Source: JBQTGK01 sp052400665 (GTDB lineage Bacteria; Bacteroidota; Bacteroidia; Bacteroidales; Marinifilaceae). From it: 64,000 nt of DNA. Position numbers and translations under genes: made by a program. A model generated the notes under the pieces. It did not search any database. It had not been told where the DNA came from and saw only the letters and a list, made by a program, of their open reading frames with translations. The DNA lies in assembly GCA_052400665.1 (NCBI GenBank), contig JBQTGK010000002.1; one strand, written 5' to 3'. Shown here piece by piece: positions 1 to 9,424 of the stretch. Positions within the stretch are counted from its first letter, which is position 1; each line of letters starts with the position of its first letter.

Positions 1-1
1 T

Positions 2-1345
2 TCCAACGATAAGTTGTTTTCAACTCTAAGTGGAGTAGAAGAAGCATTGAATGGTGCTTATTATGAAATGGGCGATTTCAATTACTATGGTTGTAATTTA
101 ATTATGGCAGCTGAAGTTAAAGGAGGAAATTTAAAATTTAACGACTTAGCTCAGGGCTCACCTTTTGCAGCATATTATTTACCGGCATTTCAATTTACCC
201 ATGCCGAGGATGGGCAGGATGATTATTTCGATGATTTTTATGCTGAGATTTATAATGTTATCAGTCAGGCAAACAATGTAATTGAAAATATAGAGTATGT
301 GACTGATGCAACAGATGCAGAAAAGGCACAGGCAGTTGCAGAAGCAAAAGCAATTCGTGCATTGGCTCATTTCGATTTAACTAAGTTATATTCTCAGCCA
401 TATACCTATACTGCAAATGCTCAACATATGGGTATACCTTATATGCATAAGAATATTGCCTACGATGAATACACAACAAGAGATCTTTTATTTAATAATT
501 ATGAAGATATAATTTCAGATTTATTAGATGCTGAAAATTCTTTAGGAACTGCAATTGGTATAGAAGAAGCCAAGTATGCAAAAGCTTACATGTCAAAAGT
601 AGCTGCACAAGCTCTATTGGCTCGTGTATATCTTTATAAAAACGATTGGGATAAGGCGAAAGAATTTGCTACCAAGGTTATCGAGAATGGAAGTATATCA
701 TTGATAAGTAATTCAGAAGTGGTTGACTATTATGCCAATAGCAATCCAACAAGTGAAGATATTTTTATCATTGACAATTCAGGAATGAACCAAGCGGCTC
801 CACTTTCCGATAGAATTGGAATAAAAGATGATAGAACAACATTGTATTTAATTGCAAGTAATGATATTATCGATTTGTATGAAGATGGTGATGTTCGTGC
901 TCAGTTATTTGCTCAGCAACTGGGACAGACTTTAACAAGTAAATGGACAGAATTTAGCGATAAGGATCATTACACTCCAGTAGTTCGTTTGGCGGAAATG
1001 TATTTGATTCGTGCTGAGGCTTCCTTAAACCTTCCAGTTAGTGATGAAGTTCAGGCTCGTGCCGATTTGGATGTGATTCGTAAGCGTGCAAATCCAAATG
1101 CAGCAAATTTACAATTATCAGGTTCGGCTTTAAAAGAAGAATTATTCCAGGAAAGAAGACGTGAATTAGCATTCGAAGGTCATTTGTTTTTTGATATGGT
1201 AAGAATGGGAAGAGACTTACGACGTGTCGATTGTAATGCTCTTCAAAATGTAAATATCGATTATCCAAGTGATTTGTTTGTGTTGCCTATTCCAGAGGAT
1301 GCTATTGAAGGTAATCCATATATGGTACAAAATGCTGGATACTAA
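2..1345 (+). CDS. SusD/RagB-family outer-membrane nutrient-binding lipoprotein, 5' truncated by the window edge
   Basis: The reading frame is open to the left edge; the TTG at 14 is only the first start-like codon, and the codons before it (Ser-Asn-Asp-Lys) already look like SusD sequence. The signal peptide and lipobox therefore lie outside the window. The visible part shows typical SusD features: an N-terminal segment with GVEEALNGAYYEM, a TPR-like helical core (AKAIRALAHFDLTKLY; ALLARVYLYKNDWDKAKEFA), and the C-terminal signature ERRRELAFEGHLFFDMVRMG. SusD proteins cap a SusC TonB-dependent transporter and capture oligomers at the cell surface. The SusC partner is expected upstream, off the window. 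Downstream genes encode a surface lipoprotein and peptidases, so the ligand is more likely peptide or glycoprotein than a simple glycan; that is inference from context. Confidence 0.93.
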   Translation, partial: SNDKLFSTLSGVEEALNGAYYEMGDFNYYGCNLIMAAEVKGGNLKFNDLAQGSPFAAYYLPAFQFTHAEDGQDDYFDDFYAEIYNVISQANNVIENIEYVTDATDAEKAQAVAEAKAIRALAHFDLTKLYSQPYTYTANAQHMGIPYMHKNIAYDEYTTRDLLFNNYEDIISDLLDAENSLGTAIGIEEAKYAKAYMSKVAAQALLARVYLYKNDWDKAKEFATKVIENGSISLISNSEVVDYYANSNPTSEDIFIIDNSGMNQAAPLSDRIGIKDDRTTLYLIASNDIIDLYEDGDVRAQLFAQQLGQTLTSKWTEFSDKDHYTPVVRLAEMYLIRAEASLNLPVSDEVQARADLDVIRKRANPNAANLQLSGSALKEELFQERRRELAFEGHLFFDMVRMGRDLRRVDCNALQNVNIDYPSDLFVLPIPEDAIEGNPYMVQNAGY

Positions 1346-1431
1346 TAAACAAGTAAGAAAAATTAATATTTAATCATAGGTATTCCTGATTCCCCTTGGG
1401 GATATCTAATAACCAAAAATCTATTAACAAG

Positions 1432-2973
1432 ATGAAGAAAAGTTATTTAAACCTAATGTGGTTAATGGTAGCCACGCTATTTTTAGCAAGTTGTAGTGAT
1501 GATAATGATCCTGTTATCCCTAAATTATCAATATCTGCAGATGCAGTAGAAGTTTCAGAAACAGCTACTTCTGCTTTGGTTGTAAAAGTAAATGCTGATG
1601 CAGTTTTGGAAACTGCTTATACTGTTGGGATTGCTCTTTCGGGAACTGCAGTTGAAGGTGTAAACTATCAGGATATTGCAAAAACAGTAACCATTCCGGC
1701 AAATTCTGCTTCTGTTAACATTTTTGTTACTCCTATTAATGTTTCGGCTATTGAGGATAGTAAAGTTGTAACTATTGCTTTACAGCCAGGAACCGATTAT
1801 GAATTATCGACTCCTGCAAATGTAGATATCACGATTGTTGACAATGCAAATCCTCCTTCAGACGCTCCTGAAGTATCGTTTGCTACATCTAATATTGTAA
1901 CCAATCCATACCTGGAAGAAGTAAAAACAATTACTGTTGGTTTAAGTAAAACTTATGCTTCTGATCTTGTAATTCCTTTGACTATTGGTGGTGATTTAGT
2001 TGCTGATACTGATTTCGAAATTGAAGGTTTAACAAATAATGCAATTACAATTGTTGCCGGTAATGTTTCTGCTGATTTCACAGTAACTATGAAAAATACT
2101 GCAGTTGTTGATATGGATAAAACTGTAACATTTGGATTTGCAACTCCAACGATAACTGATTATGCTGTAAAAGCAAGTGAAAATACTGTCGCAATTAATG
2201 CTGTTGACCCACAGGTAGATTTCTCTTCTTGGTTTAATGAAGAAAATAAATATGGTTATTTCTTTGGTGATCAGACAACTAGTACAACTACTTATAAAAC
2301 TGACTTGGTTGGATATGATACAAAACGTTACTACTGGAATGAAACAGATGCTGCCTGGAAGACATTTACGGGAGAACATTATTTTAATATTGCAGAAAGT
2401 GATAATAATCAGTGGGGAGAAGTGATTAATACTTTTCAAAAAGTTGTTGGAGGAAGATTTATTTATTCAGATGTTTTTGAACGATATGAAATACAGTCTG
2501 GTGATTACTTGGGACTAACAAAGTTTTTTACAAATGAAGCAACTTATTTGAAGACACCTTTTAAGTCTACTGGATGGTTCCGTTTTGCAACAACTGATGC
2601 TTCTGCTACAGAAGGAGTTGTTGTGATTCCTGAGCAAACGTTAACCTTTTACAAGGCTGATATGGATGTTTGGAAAGAAAAAACTACGATAGAGGTGGAG
2701 ATAGATGATGCTGGTACTTTAAAGGATAAGAGCTATTATGCTTGGTATGCTGATTCAAGAGAAACACAAGGTGATGTAACTAAATCAACATTGGTAACTC
2801 CTGTTACTGTTCATGTTGCAAAATCTGTTGGTACCTTTGATTCTGTAACAAAAGAAATTCTTGTAGACGTTACATTTACATGTGATGATGCAGATATTTC
2901 TTTTGACGAAAAATATGGAACAAAAGATGGAGATACTTATACATTAAAACTTAAGTACATTCCAGCAAAATAA
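1432..2973 (+). CDS. Calx-beta-repeat surface lipoprotein of a SusCD locus
   Basis: The protein of about 513 aa begins MKKSYLNLMWLMVATLFLASC; the Cys followed by Ser-Asp-Asp is a lipobox plus an acidic surface-export signal as in Bacteroidota. An upstream in-frame TTG at 1396 would add 12 residues in front of the signal peptide and is unlikely to be the start. Residues about 25-130 and 140-250 look like two Calx-beta-type beta-sandwiches (VEGVNYQDIAKTVTIPANS; VADTDFEIEG). The C-terminal half is Tyr/Trp/Asp-rich and I do not recognise it. Its place directly after a SusD gene suggests an accessory binding protein on the cell surface, the position SusE/F-type proteins occupy. A strong terminator follows the gene. 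The ligand is unknown. Confidence 0.8.
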   Translation: MKKSYLNLMWLMVATLFLASCSDDNDPVIPKLSISADAVEVSETATSALVVKVNADAVLETAYTVGIALSGTAVEGVNYQDIAKTVTIPANSASVNIFVTPINVSAIEDSKVVTIALQPGTDYELSTPANVDITIVDNANPPSDAPEVSFATSNIVTNPYLEEVKTITVGLSKTYASDLVIPLTIGGDLVADTDFEIEGLTNNAITIVAGNVSADFTVTMKNTAVVDMDKTVTFGFATPTITDYAVKASENTVAINAVDPQVDFSSWFNEENKYGYFFGDQTTSTTTYKTDLVGYDTKRYYWNETDAAWKTFTGEHYFNIAESDNNQWGEVINTFQKVVGGRFIYSDVFERYEIQSGDYLGLTKFFTNEATYLKTPFKSTGWFRFATTDASATEGVVVIPEQTLTFYKADMDVWKEKTTIEVEIDDAGTLKDKSYYAWYADSRETQGDVTKSTLVTPVTVHVAKSVGTFDSVTKEILVDVTFTCDDADISFDEKYGTKDGDTYTLKLKYIPAK

Positions 2974-2983
2974 AAAATAGATA

Positions 2984-3020
2984 AAAGAGTGATTGGGTGT
3001 TGATCCAATCACTCTTTCTT
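2984..3020 (+). terminator. Intrinsic terminator after the Calx-beta lipoprotein gene
   Basis: A 13-bp perfect stem (2984-2996 with 3005-3017) and an 8-nt loop are followed by a pyrimidine-rich tail. It separates the SusD/Calx-beta genes from the metalloprotease gene, so the latter may have its own promoter or receive read-through. Confidence 0.85.
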
Positions 3021-3059
3021 ATAAGAATTCAACAATTCAGATTAATTTAATCTTACCCA

Positions 3060-5417
3060 ATGTTTCGATTCAAATTATCAACTATCTTCATTATTTTGGT
3101 GCTAAGCTTTTCGGTAAGTGCACAAACCAATAATGAAGCCTTAGCAAAAAAATATCAGGCTTTGGTAAATAAAGCAGATCTCAGTGATAACGGTTTTATA
3201 AGCCTTCATAAAAGCGATAGTAAGCTGTGGCTCGAAATTCCTGATAGCATAATGAGAAGAGATTTGTTAATTGGCAGCCGGATAGAAGAAACTAGTTCTA
3301 CAAAAAGTGCGGTAGCGGGTCAAATGATGCACAATCCAATGATGGTACGATTCAGCCATGATAATAAGACTGTGTTTATGCATTTAATGAATAATCCGGT
3401 GTCGGTTGATAAGAACGACTCAATAGCTATTTCGTTCGCTCGTAACAATAAGCAAACTGTTATGCATGCCTTTAAAATTGAAGCAGTAAATGCTAAGAAT
3501 AATGCCTGTGTAATTGATGTGACCAAATTTTTTAATTCTCAGATAACTCAAATCTCACCTTTTGGGGGAGGTAGCCTGGGAAAAGCAATACCAGAAACAA
3601 CAAAAACAATTGATGCGAGAGCTTATTCACGTAATGTAGAAATTGTTACCCAAATGGGATTTTACGGAAAACGTAAACAGTTTATGTGCAGCATGCATCG
3701 TTCAATAGTATTACTTCCTAAAAAACCTATGAGACCACGTTTATCAAGTAAACAAATAGGTTATTACGACGAAGTAAAAAAAGAATTATCCTCAAATTAT
3801 ATGAATTCGAAATCGTATGGTTATATTAAACGATGGAGAATAGAGGCAAAAAAAGAAGATATTAAACGTCATAAAAATGGACAATTGGTTGAACCTAAAA
3901 AACCAATAATTTATTATTTAGACAATTCTATTCCTGAAAAATGGAAACCTTATATAAAAGCCGGAATTGAAGACTGGCAAAAAGCATTCGAAAAAATTGG
4001 ATTTAAGAATGCCATAATAGCAAAGGATTATCCGTTAAACGATACGTCCTTTCATGCCAACGATTTTACGAATAACTGCTTTAGATACATTACAACTGAA
4101 AAGGCAAATGCCATGGGAAATGCCTGGATTGATCCACGTTCCGGTGAGATTATTCAGGGAGATGTGTTATTTTATCACAATGTAATTAGTAAATTGTATC
4201 AATGGCGTTTTGCACAAACAGCAGCATGCGATCCAGCTATTCGCGGTGATATAAATAATGTAGATGAAAAAATATTAGGAGATTTAATTCGTTATGCTAC
4301 TGCTCACGAAATTGGACATTGCTTAGGTATGAAACACAATTATCGTGCATCTTATTCGTTTCCTGTAGATTCATTGCGTTCGGCAAGTTTTACTCAGAAG
4401 TACGGAACAACAGCTTCGATTATGGATTATGCACGAAACAATTATATTGCTCAACCTAAAGATAAAGGTGTAAAATTGACACCTCCTTTGTTGGGGATTT
4501 TCGATTACTTCTCCATTAAATGGGCTTACCAGCCAATTTACGAAGCAAATACTCCAGAGGAAGAAACAGCAACATTAAACAAATGGTTCCAGGAGCGTAG
4601 TGAAGATGATATGTATTTGTTCGGAACTAAAAACGGAATGGGCGATGGTACATTAGATCCATCTGTGCTAACCGAATCCTTAGGTAATGATTTGGTTAAA
4701 GCAAGCCGTTACGGAGCCGCAAATATTAAAATTATAATGCATAATTTAATTGATTGGACAGATGCAGATAAGTATGGAGCTGCTTATTTAAAGGAGATGT
4801 ATACTGTGGTAGTAAAGCAATACAATCAATATTTTAAACATGTTGAAGCTCTCTTGGGTGGCGTTTATGAGTATAATATATGCAACGAGACTCATCCCGA
4901 AAAATTTGTGGCTGTTCCCCGCGATAAGCAAAAGGAAGCATTAAAATTTGCCATGGAGGAACTATTGTCGCAATACGATTGGTTAAATCAGAATGATTTT
5001 ATTCAGAGAATGGGTTCTCTGGATCGGGAAATTATGAAAGCACAGGGGAAGACAATTGGAAGCTTAGTTAACAGGAATGTGTTAGTGAGAATGTCTACTT
5101 GTTCAAGTCAATCATCCGATCCTTATACAGTTGGCGAATATTTGGGAGATATTACCCATTATCTTTTTAATGTATCTGATAAAAAGCAAAACACAAAGTG
5201 GTTGCGAAATCTTCAAATTGAATATGTGAAAGTTTTGCATGAAATGTTGAAAGATAATGCTAAAGATAAAGGGCATGTTTTTAATAATATTATAATGGCT
5301 GATATCTATTCGGAAATATTTTCGATATCAAAAATTGCATTGAAACAGAAAATGGAAAAAACTCCCGATGATGTTAGCTATAAACATTTCTCTTTCTTAT
5401 TGCACATAGTAGAATAA
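3060..5417 (+). CDS. Secreted zinc-dependent metalloprotease (metzincin-like, DUF5117/DUF4953 type)
   Basis: A 785-aa protein with an N-terminal signal peptide ending near Ser-Ala-Gln. The zinc site is HEIGHCLGMKHN at residues 416-427, matching HExxHxxGxxH. It is followed about 35 residues later by SIMDY, which fits a metzincin Met-turn. The N-terminal 300 residues resemble the DUF5117-type domain that precedes the catalytic part in large Bacteroidota zinc proteases. The predicted role is hydrolysis of protein in the periplasm or outside the cell. The next gene is a dipeptidyl-peptidase 80 bp downstream on the same strand, so the two could act in series on imported peptides. Catalytic class is well supported by the motif; substrate is unknown. 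Confidence 0.9.
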   Translation: MFRFKLSTIFIILVLSFSVSAQTNNEALAKKYQALVNKADLSDNGFISLHKSDSKLWLEIPDSIMRRDLLIGSRIEETSSTKSAVAGQMMHNPMMVRFSHDNKTVFMHLMNNPVSVDKNDSIAISFARNNKQTVMHAFKIEAVNAKNNACVIDVTKFFNSQITQISPFGGGSLGKAIPETTKTIDARAYSRNVEIVTQMGFYGKRKQFMCSMHRSIVLLPKKPMRPRLSSKQIGYYDEVKKELSSNYMNSKSYGYIKRWRIEAKKEDIKRHKNGQLVEPKKPIIYYLDNSIPEKWKPYIKAGIEDWQKAFEKIGFKNAIIAKDYPLNDTSFHANDFTNNCFRYITTEKANAMGNAWIDPRSGEIIQGDVLFYHNVISKLYQWRFAQTAACDPAIRGDINNVDEKILGDLIRYATAHEIGHCLGMKHNYRASYSFPVDSLRSASFTQKYGTTASIMDYARNNYIAQPKDKGVKLTPPLLGIFDYFSIKWAYQPIYEANTPEEETATLNKWFQERSEDDMYLFGTKNGMGDGTLDPSVLTESLGNDLVKASRYGAANIKIIMHNLIDWTDADKYGAAYLKEMYTVVVKQYNQYFKHVEALLGGVYEYNICNETHPEKFVAVPRDKQKEALKFAMEELLSQYDWLNQNDFIQRMGSLDREIMKAQGKTIGSLVNRNVLVRMSTCSSQSSDPYTVGEYLGDITHYLFNVSDKKQNTKWLRNLQIEYVKVLHEMLKDNAKDKGHVFNNIIMADIYSEIFSISKIALKQKMEKTPDDVSYKHFSFLLHIVE

Positions 5418-5497
5418 CAAGAACTATAAAGGAATAACGATTAATAATTGATGAGTTTTAATTCATCAAAATGGGAAACCTACAATCATATATTAAC

Positions 5498-7657
5498 ATG
5501 CTTAGACTAAAATTATTATTTATTTGCCTTGTGCTATCGGTTGCATCGGTAAAGGCTGACGAAGGAATGTGGATTCCTGCTTTATTGAAAAAGTACAATA
5601 TCAAAGATATGAAAAAGGCAGGCTTTAAATTATCTGCCGAGGATGTTTATGATATCAATAAAATTTGCTTGAAAGATGCTATTGTTGGCTTAGGAAGCAA
5701 AAGTAATCCTACAACTTTTACAGGAAGTGGATCTTTTATTTCGGAAAAGGGTTTGGTACTGACTAACCATCATACTGTAGTTTCTTATTTGCACAAACAT
5801 AGTAGCGAAGAGAATAATTATTTGCGAGATGGTTTTTATGCACAAAACAAAGAAGCAGAGTTGCCTGCAAAAGGATTAACGCTTTCGCGTTTAATACGAA
5901 TGGAAGATGTTACAGATCAGTTAAAAGAGGGTACAGAAAAATTAAGTGCACAAGAGGCAAGTAGATTAATGAATACTCGTGGTAAAAAGTTGGTTAAATC
6001 TGTGAAAACGGATGCAACAATAATCGCTAATATTAAAGCATATTTTGGTGGCTCTCAATTGTTTCTTCAGGTGTATGAAGTGTATCGTGATGTTCGTATT
6101 GTTGCAATGCCTCCTCTAAAACTAGGTAAGTTTGGTGGTGAGAGCGACAATTGGAAATGGCCACGTCAATCTGCTGATTTTGGTATTTTAAGAGTGTATG
6201 GAAATTCAAATAATGAGTCGTTAAAATATTCAATTACTAATCAACCGATTACTCCTGTTAATCATTTGGAACTATCGTTAAAAGGATACGAAGAAGATGA
6301 TTTTGCAATGGTTTATGGTTTTCCTGGTGGAACAAAGCAATATCTCACAGCAAGAGCTATTCAGCAAGTTGCAGAGGTGAAGAATTACCACGGAATTAAA
6401 ATTCGTGATGCCAAAATGGAGGTAATCACCAATGCTATGAATTCGAGTGAAGAGCTTTGGTTGAAGTATTCTGATTATATGGCTAAAACTTCAAACAGTT
6501 TGTTACGGTGGAAAGCTGAATCGAGAGGAATAGAGAAATTAAACCTTGTAAAAGTTAAACAGGAAGAAGAAAAGGAATTTACCAATTGGGTAAATTCATC
6601 GAAAGAATTAAAACTTAAATATGCCGATATCATACCGGGAATAGCATCTTGTGTTGAACGTTTGGATACCATCGAAAAATTAAATGTATATGTATTAGAA
6701 GCCGGAATTAAGGGATCGAATTTTACATCCTTTGCCGGAACTTTTGATATGCTGAATGCGATTTGTTCGCGTAAAAATGTAAATGAAAAAAGATTGAATA
6801 AAGAGTTGAGAAAATTGCGGGTAGGAGTGTCTAATTTCTTTGCTGAGTATGATTTAGAGACAGAGAAAAAGTTTTTAAAAGTGATGGTAAAATTGTATGA
6901 TGAGAATGTTGGCGACTCCTTAAAACCAAATTCCATTATCGAAGCTCGAAAGAAGTATAATGGTAATTTCGATAAATTTATTGATGAGGCTTTTGAACAA
7001 TCGATATTTGCTTCGAAAGATAAATTAAACGATTTTTTAAAATATTTTACCAAAGAGGATGCCAAAAAACTCGATAATGATCCTGTTTTTAAATTGTGTT
7101 TAAGTTATTTTCTGATCAATAAAGATCATGTAATGAGACAGCGAGGAAATATAAGAAAAGAATACGGTAAGTATCATAACAGATATCTGCAAGCGATTAA
7201 GGAGATGAGAGAAGGTGAAAAAATGATTGCAGATGCAAACAGAAGCCTACGTGTATCTTACGGAAACATAAAAGGTATTAATGATAATGGTGTGCATTAC
7301 CCATATATGTCGAGTTTGAATGATTTGGTAGAAAAGAATGAGAAAAACCCTAAAATTTATACTGCACCAAAGGGCTATGTTCAAACTTGTAAGGATGCAA
7401 TAAATAATAGCAAAAAAACAATTCCAACTTGTTTTATTAGTAATTGTCATACTACGGGTGGAAACTCGGGAAGTGCAGTTTTAAATGCCAAAGGGAAATT
7501 AATTGGTTTAAATTTTGATAGTGCAGGAAATGGCTTGGTAGGTGATTATAAATTTATGCCGGAATTAACTCGCCAAATCTCTGTTGATATTCGCTATGTT
7601 CGATTTGTTCTGGAAAATCAGCTAAAAGCTAAGGCATTATTGGAAGAATGGAAGTAA
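5498..7657 (+). CDS. S46-family dipeptidyl-peptidase (DPP7/DPP11 type)
   Basis: About 719 aa from the ATG at 5498, which places a normal signal peptide (LRLKLLFICLVLSVASVKA) at the N-terminus; the ATG at 5471 would add nine residues. Numbered from 5498, the family landmarks are an N-terminal catalytic His in TNHH (about 90-92), the Asp-containing SDNWKWPR segment, and the nucleophile Ser657 in TTGGNSGS. S46 enzymes are periplasmic and release dipeptides from peptide N-termini. The residue 18 positions after the nucleophile, known to set specificity (Gly in DPP7, Arg in DPP11), is Ser here (Ser675), and the usual NWE that follows is replaced by AGN. The usual Cys after NHH is Thr. Activity is likely, but specificity cannot be assigned by simple comparison. 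Confidence 0.93.
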   Translation: MLRLKLLFICLVLSVASVKADEGMWIPALLKKYNIKDMKKAGFKLSAEDVYDINKICLKDAIVGLGSKSNPTTFTGSGSFISEKGLVLTNHHTVVSYLHKHSSEENNYLRDGFYAQNKEAELPAKGLTLSRLIRMEDVTDQLKEGTEKLSAQEASRLMNTRGKKLVKSVKTDATIIANIKAYFGGSQLFLQVYEVYRDVRIVAMPPLKLGKFGGESDNWKWPRQSADFGILRVYGNSNNESLKYSITNQPITPVNHLELSLKGYEEDDFAMVYGFPGGTKQYLTARAIQQVAEVKNYHGIKIRDAKMEVITNAMNSSEELWLKYSDYMAKTSNSLLRWKAESRGIEKLNLVKVKQEEEKEFTNWVNSSKELKLKYADIIPGIASCVERLDTIEKLNVYVLEAGIKGSNFTSFAGTFDMLNAICSRKNVNEKRLNKELRKLRVGVSNFFAEYDLETEKKFLKVMVKLYDENVGDSLKPNSIIEARKKYNGNFDKFIDEAFEQSIFASKDKLNDFLKYFTKEDAKKLDNDPVFKLCLSYFLINKDHVMRQRGNIRKEYGKYHNRYLQAIKEMREGEKMIADANRSLRVSYGNIKGINDNGVHYPYMSSLNDLVEKNEKNPKIYTAPKGYVQTCKDAINNSKKTIPTCFISNCHTTGGNSGSAVLNAKGKLIGLNFDSAGNGLVGDYKFMPELTRQISVDIRYVRFVLENQLKAKALLEEWK

Positions 7658-7682
7658 TAAGTTTAGACTTATAATCTTTAAA

Positions 7683-8540
7683 ATGAAAACTGTAAAAGAT
7701 ATATTTATGAAATATTCACTTTATTTATTCATGATTGTTCTGCTGTTATCAGCATGTAATTCTTATGATCATGAAGCTTACATTGCTCAATTCAAAGCTA
7801 ATTTTGATAATAAGATAAATAATTTTGATTTAAGTGAAGCTGATTCGGCTCGTATTCTTAGCAATAGGAAACAAACCATAGAGGAATTTAAAGTTGAAAA
7901 AATTGCCAACGATCGTTTTTATATTGATAACTATTCGTGGTATCAGTTGGGGAAAAATCTGATTCTTTCGCCAGCCAAGGCAAAAGAGGAAGCTATAAAA
8001 TATGGTTTTAATCGTCCATATTATTTCCTTCAATTTTTAAAGAATGATACAACTACAGGTCCTGCAAAATCTCAAGTAATTGGAAGTATTCGTAATAGAT
8101 TATACAAAAAGCATAACAGAGATTCTGCTCAAATATTTGCGTGCTCTTCATCAGATTTGTTTCGAGCTGTAAAACGATACGAGAGATCGAAATACTTCTT
8201 TTTCATAAAAGTAGATTTTGAGAAGGTGATAAATGCCAGCGATAGACAAAAGAAAGTGGCAGGACAAATGTTTCAGGGGGCGTTAAAAAGGTTATTGGCT
8301 AAAACAGAGGTGAAAGATAATTTATATCATATTACAATTACGAAGGGAGAGGAAATTGGTATATCCGAAGAGTTATTTACAATTGGAAAAGGAATGTTGG
8401 ATGACTCAAATAAAGATTTTCTTATGATGCGCGAGAAACATTCGGATTATGCAATGAACTTAGACCCTAAACAAACTCGTTTGGTTAGAAACGATTGGGA
8501 TGCTGTATATAGTCTTTATAAACGATATATTAAGCAATAA
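7683..8540 (+). CDS. Uncharacterised lipoprotein after the peptidase pair
   Basis: A 285-aa protein with an N-terminal hydrophobic helix ending in the lipobox LLLSAC followed by Asn-Ser-Tyr. I do not recognise a domain. The mature part is charged, lysine-rich and predicted mostly helical, with no visible catalytic motif. A second ATG at 7707 (MKYSLYLFMIV) would also give a proper signal peptide, so the start is uncertain. It begins 25 bp after the dipeptidyl-peptidase gene on the same strand and is probably co-transcribed with it, which suggests a periplasmic role linked to peptide use. A strong terminator follows the stop codon. Confidence 0.75.
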   Translation: MKTVKDIFMKYSLYLFMIVLLLSACNSYDHEAYIAQFKANFDNKINNFDLSEADSARILSNRKQTIEEFKVEKIANDRFYIDNYSWYQLGKNLILSPAKAKEEAIKYGFNRPYYFLQFLKNDTTTGPAKSQVIGSIRNRLYKKHNRDSAQIFACSSSDLFRAVKRYERSKYFFFIKVDFEKVINASDRQKKVAGQMFQGALKRLLAKTEVKDNLYHITITKGEEIGISEELFTIGKGMLDDSNKDFLMMREKHSDYAMNLDPKQTRLVRNDWDAVYSLYKRYIKQ

Positions 8541-8594
8541 ATATATTAGGTGTTGTAATTTAAAACATCCAATTTTTAGTTAGTGTTATAATGC

Positions 8595-8625
8595 AAAATA
8601 GCCCTTGTTTTCAAGGGCTATTTTT
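8595..8625. terminator. Bidirectional terminator between convergent genes
   Basis: A 13-bp perfect stem (8595-8607 with 8612-8624) with a TTTT loop is flanked by A-rich and T-rich sequence on the two sides. It lies between the lipoprotein gene and the convergent NYN gene and could terminate both. Confidence 0.85.
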
Positions 8626-8677
8626 GTGATGTCTAATTTTATTTGCAATTATAAGTCAAGTAATCGTTACTACTTAT

Positions 8678-9424
8678 TTATTCTCTTATTCGAACATAAA
8701 TATGTTTAATATGACGTTTGCCACTTTCGCGTTCATCTATTTCAAAATGCTTTTGCAGCGATTTAATAAGTGGAGTTAATTTGTTAAAACCATAATTTCG
8801 GGGATCAAAATCGGGTTTCTTTTTATTGATAAGAGAACCTAATTCGGCCAGGAATGCCCAGCCATTATCATCAGCAATATCATCAATAGAATTTTTTAGC
8901 AGGTTGATAAATTTACGATCGATTTTATCGAATTTTTCCTGCTCAACAGGCGTGTCTGTTTTTTTCTTTTCTGCAACTTGTTTGCCACCAATAATCTCAA
9001 TGTAAATAAATTTATCACAAGCTACAATAAATGGTTTTGGTGTTTTTTTCTCACCAATACCAATAACTAATTTACTCGATTCTCTTAAACGAGTTGCCAG
9101 GCGTGTAAAATCACTATCGCTCGATACCAAACAAAAACCATCAATTTTATCGCTATGTAAAATATCCATAGCATCAATAATCATGGCCGAATCGGTTGCA
9201 TTTTTACCCGTAGTATACGAATATTGCTGAATGGGTGTAATGGCATGCTCAAGTAAAGCCGGTTTCCATCCCGAAACAGTAGGTTTTGTCCAGTCGCCGT
9301 ATATTCGTTTAATACTTGGAGTTCCAAACTTTGCAATCTCATCGAGCATTCCTTTAATATTTGAGTAGGGAATATTATCTGCATCTATTAGAACCGCAAG
9401 GTTCATATCATTTTGTTCTTTCAT
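8678..9424 (-). CDS. NYN-domain nuclease-like protein with C-terminal OST-HTH/LOTUS domain
   Basis: A 248-aa cytoplasmic protein. Residues about 8-145 form a NYN/LabA-type PIN-like domain: LAVLIDADNIPYSN at the start carries the first acidic residues, KNATDSAMIIDAMDIL the middle Asp pair, and LVSSDSDFTRLATRLRE the last acidic cluster. These four acidic sites coordinate metal in PIN-like RNases. Residues about 165-245 match an OST-HTH (LOTUS) winged-helix domain (WAFLAELGSLINKKKPDFD; GFNKLTPLIKSL). The combination is common in bacteria and is thought to act on RNA; the true target is unknown. It stands alone, convergent to the lipoprotein gene and divergent from the glucan-locus regulator. An alternative start six codons in (MNLAVLID) is possible. 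Confidence 0.88.
   Translation of the reverse strand: MKEQNDMNLAVLIDADNIPYSNIKGMLDEIAKFGTPSIKRIYGDWTKPTVSGWKPALLEHAITPIQQYSYTTGKNATDSAMIIDAMDILHSDKIDGFCLVSSDSDFTRLATRLRESSKLVIGIGEKKTPKPFIVACDKFIYIEIIGGKQVAEKKKTDTPVEQEKFDKIDRKFINLLKNSIDDIADDNGWAFLAELGSLINKKKPDFDPRNYGFNKLTPLIKSLQKHFEIDERESGKRHIKHIYVRIRE

Noticed and set aside
1381..1410. Short TCCCC/GGGGA dyad before the Calx-beta gene as terminator
   Set aside because: Arms are five bp with a two-base loop and no T-tract, too weak for a terminator.
1396..1431. TTG-initiated N-terminal extension of the Calx-beta lipoprotein
   Set aside because: It would place 12 polar residues before an otherwise ideal lipoprotein signal peptide.
2029..2439. 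136-aa minus-strand ORF inside the Calx-beta lipoprotein gene
   Set aside because: It is antisense to a clear gene, is rich in Ile/Cys/Ser as expected from the reverse strand of AT-rich coding DNA, and has no family features.
6475..7065. 196-aa minus-strand ORF inside the S46 peptidase gene
   Set aside because: It is fully covered by conserved S46 coding sequence on the other strand; its Phe/Ser-rich composition is typical of shadow frames.
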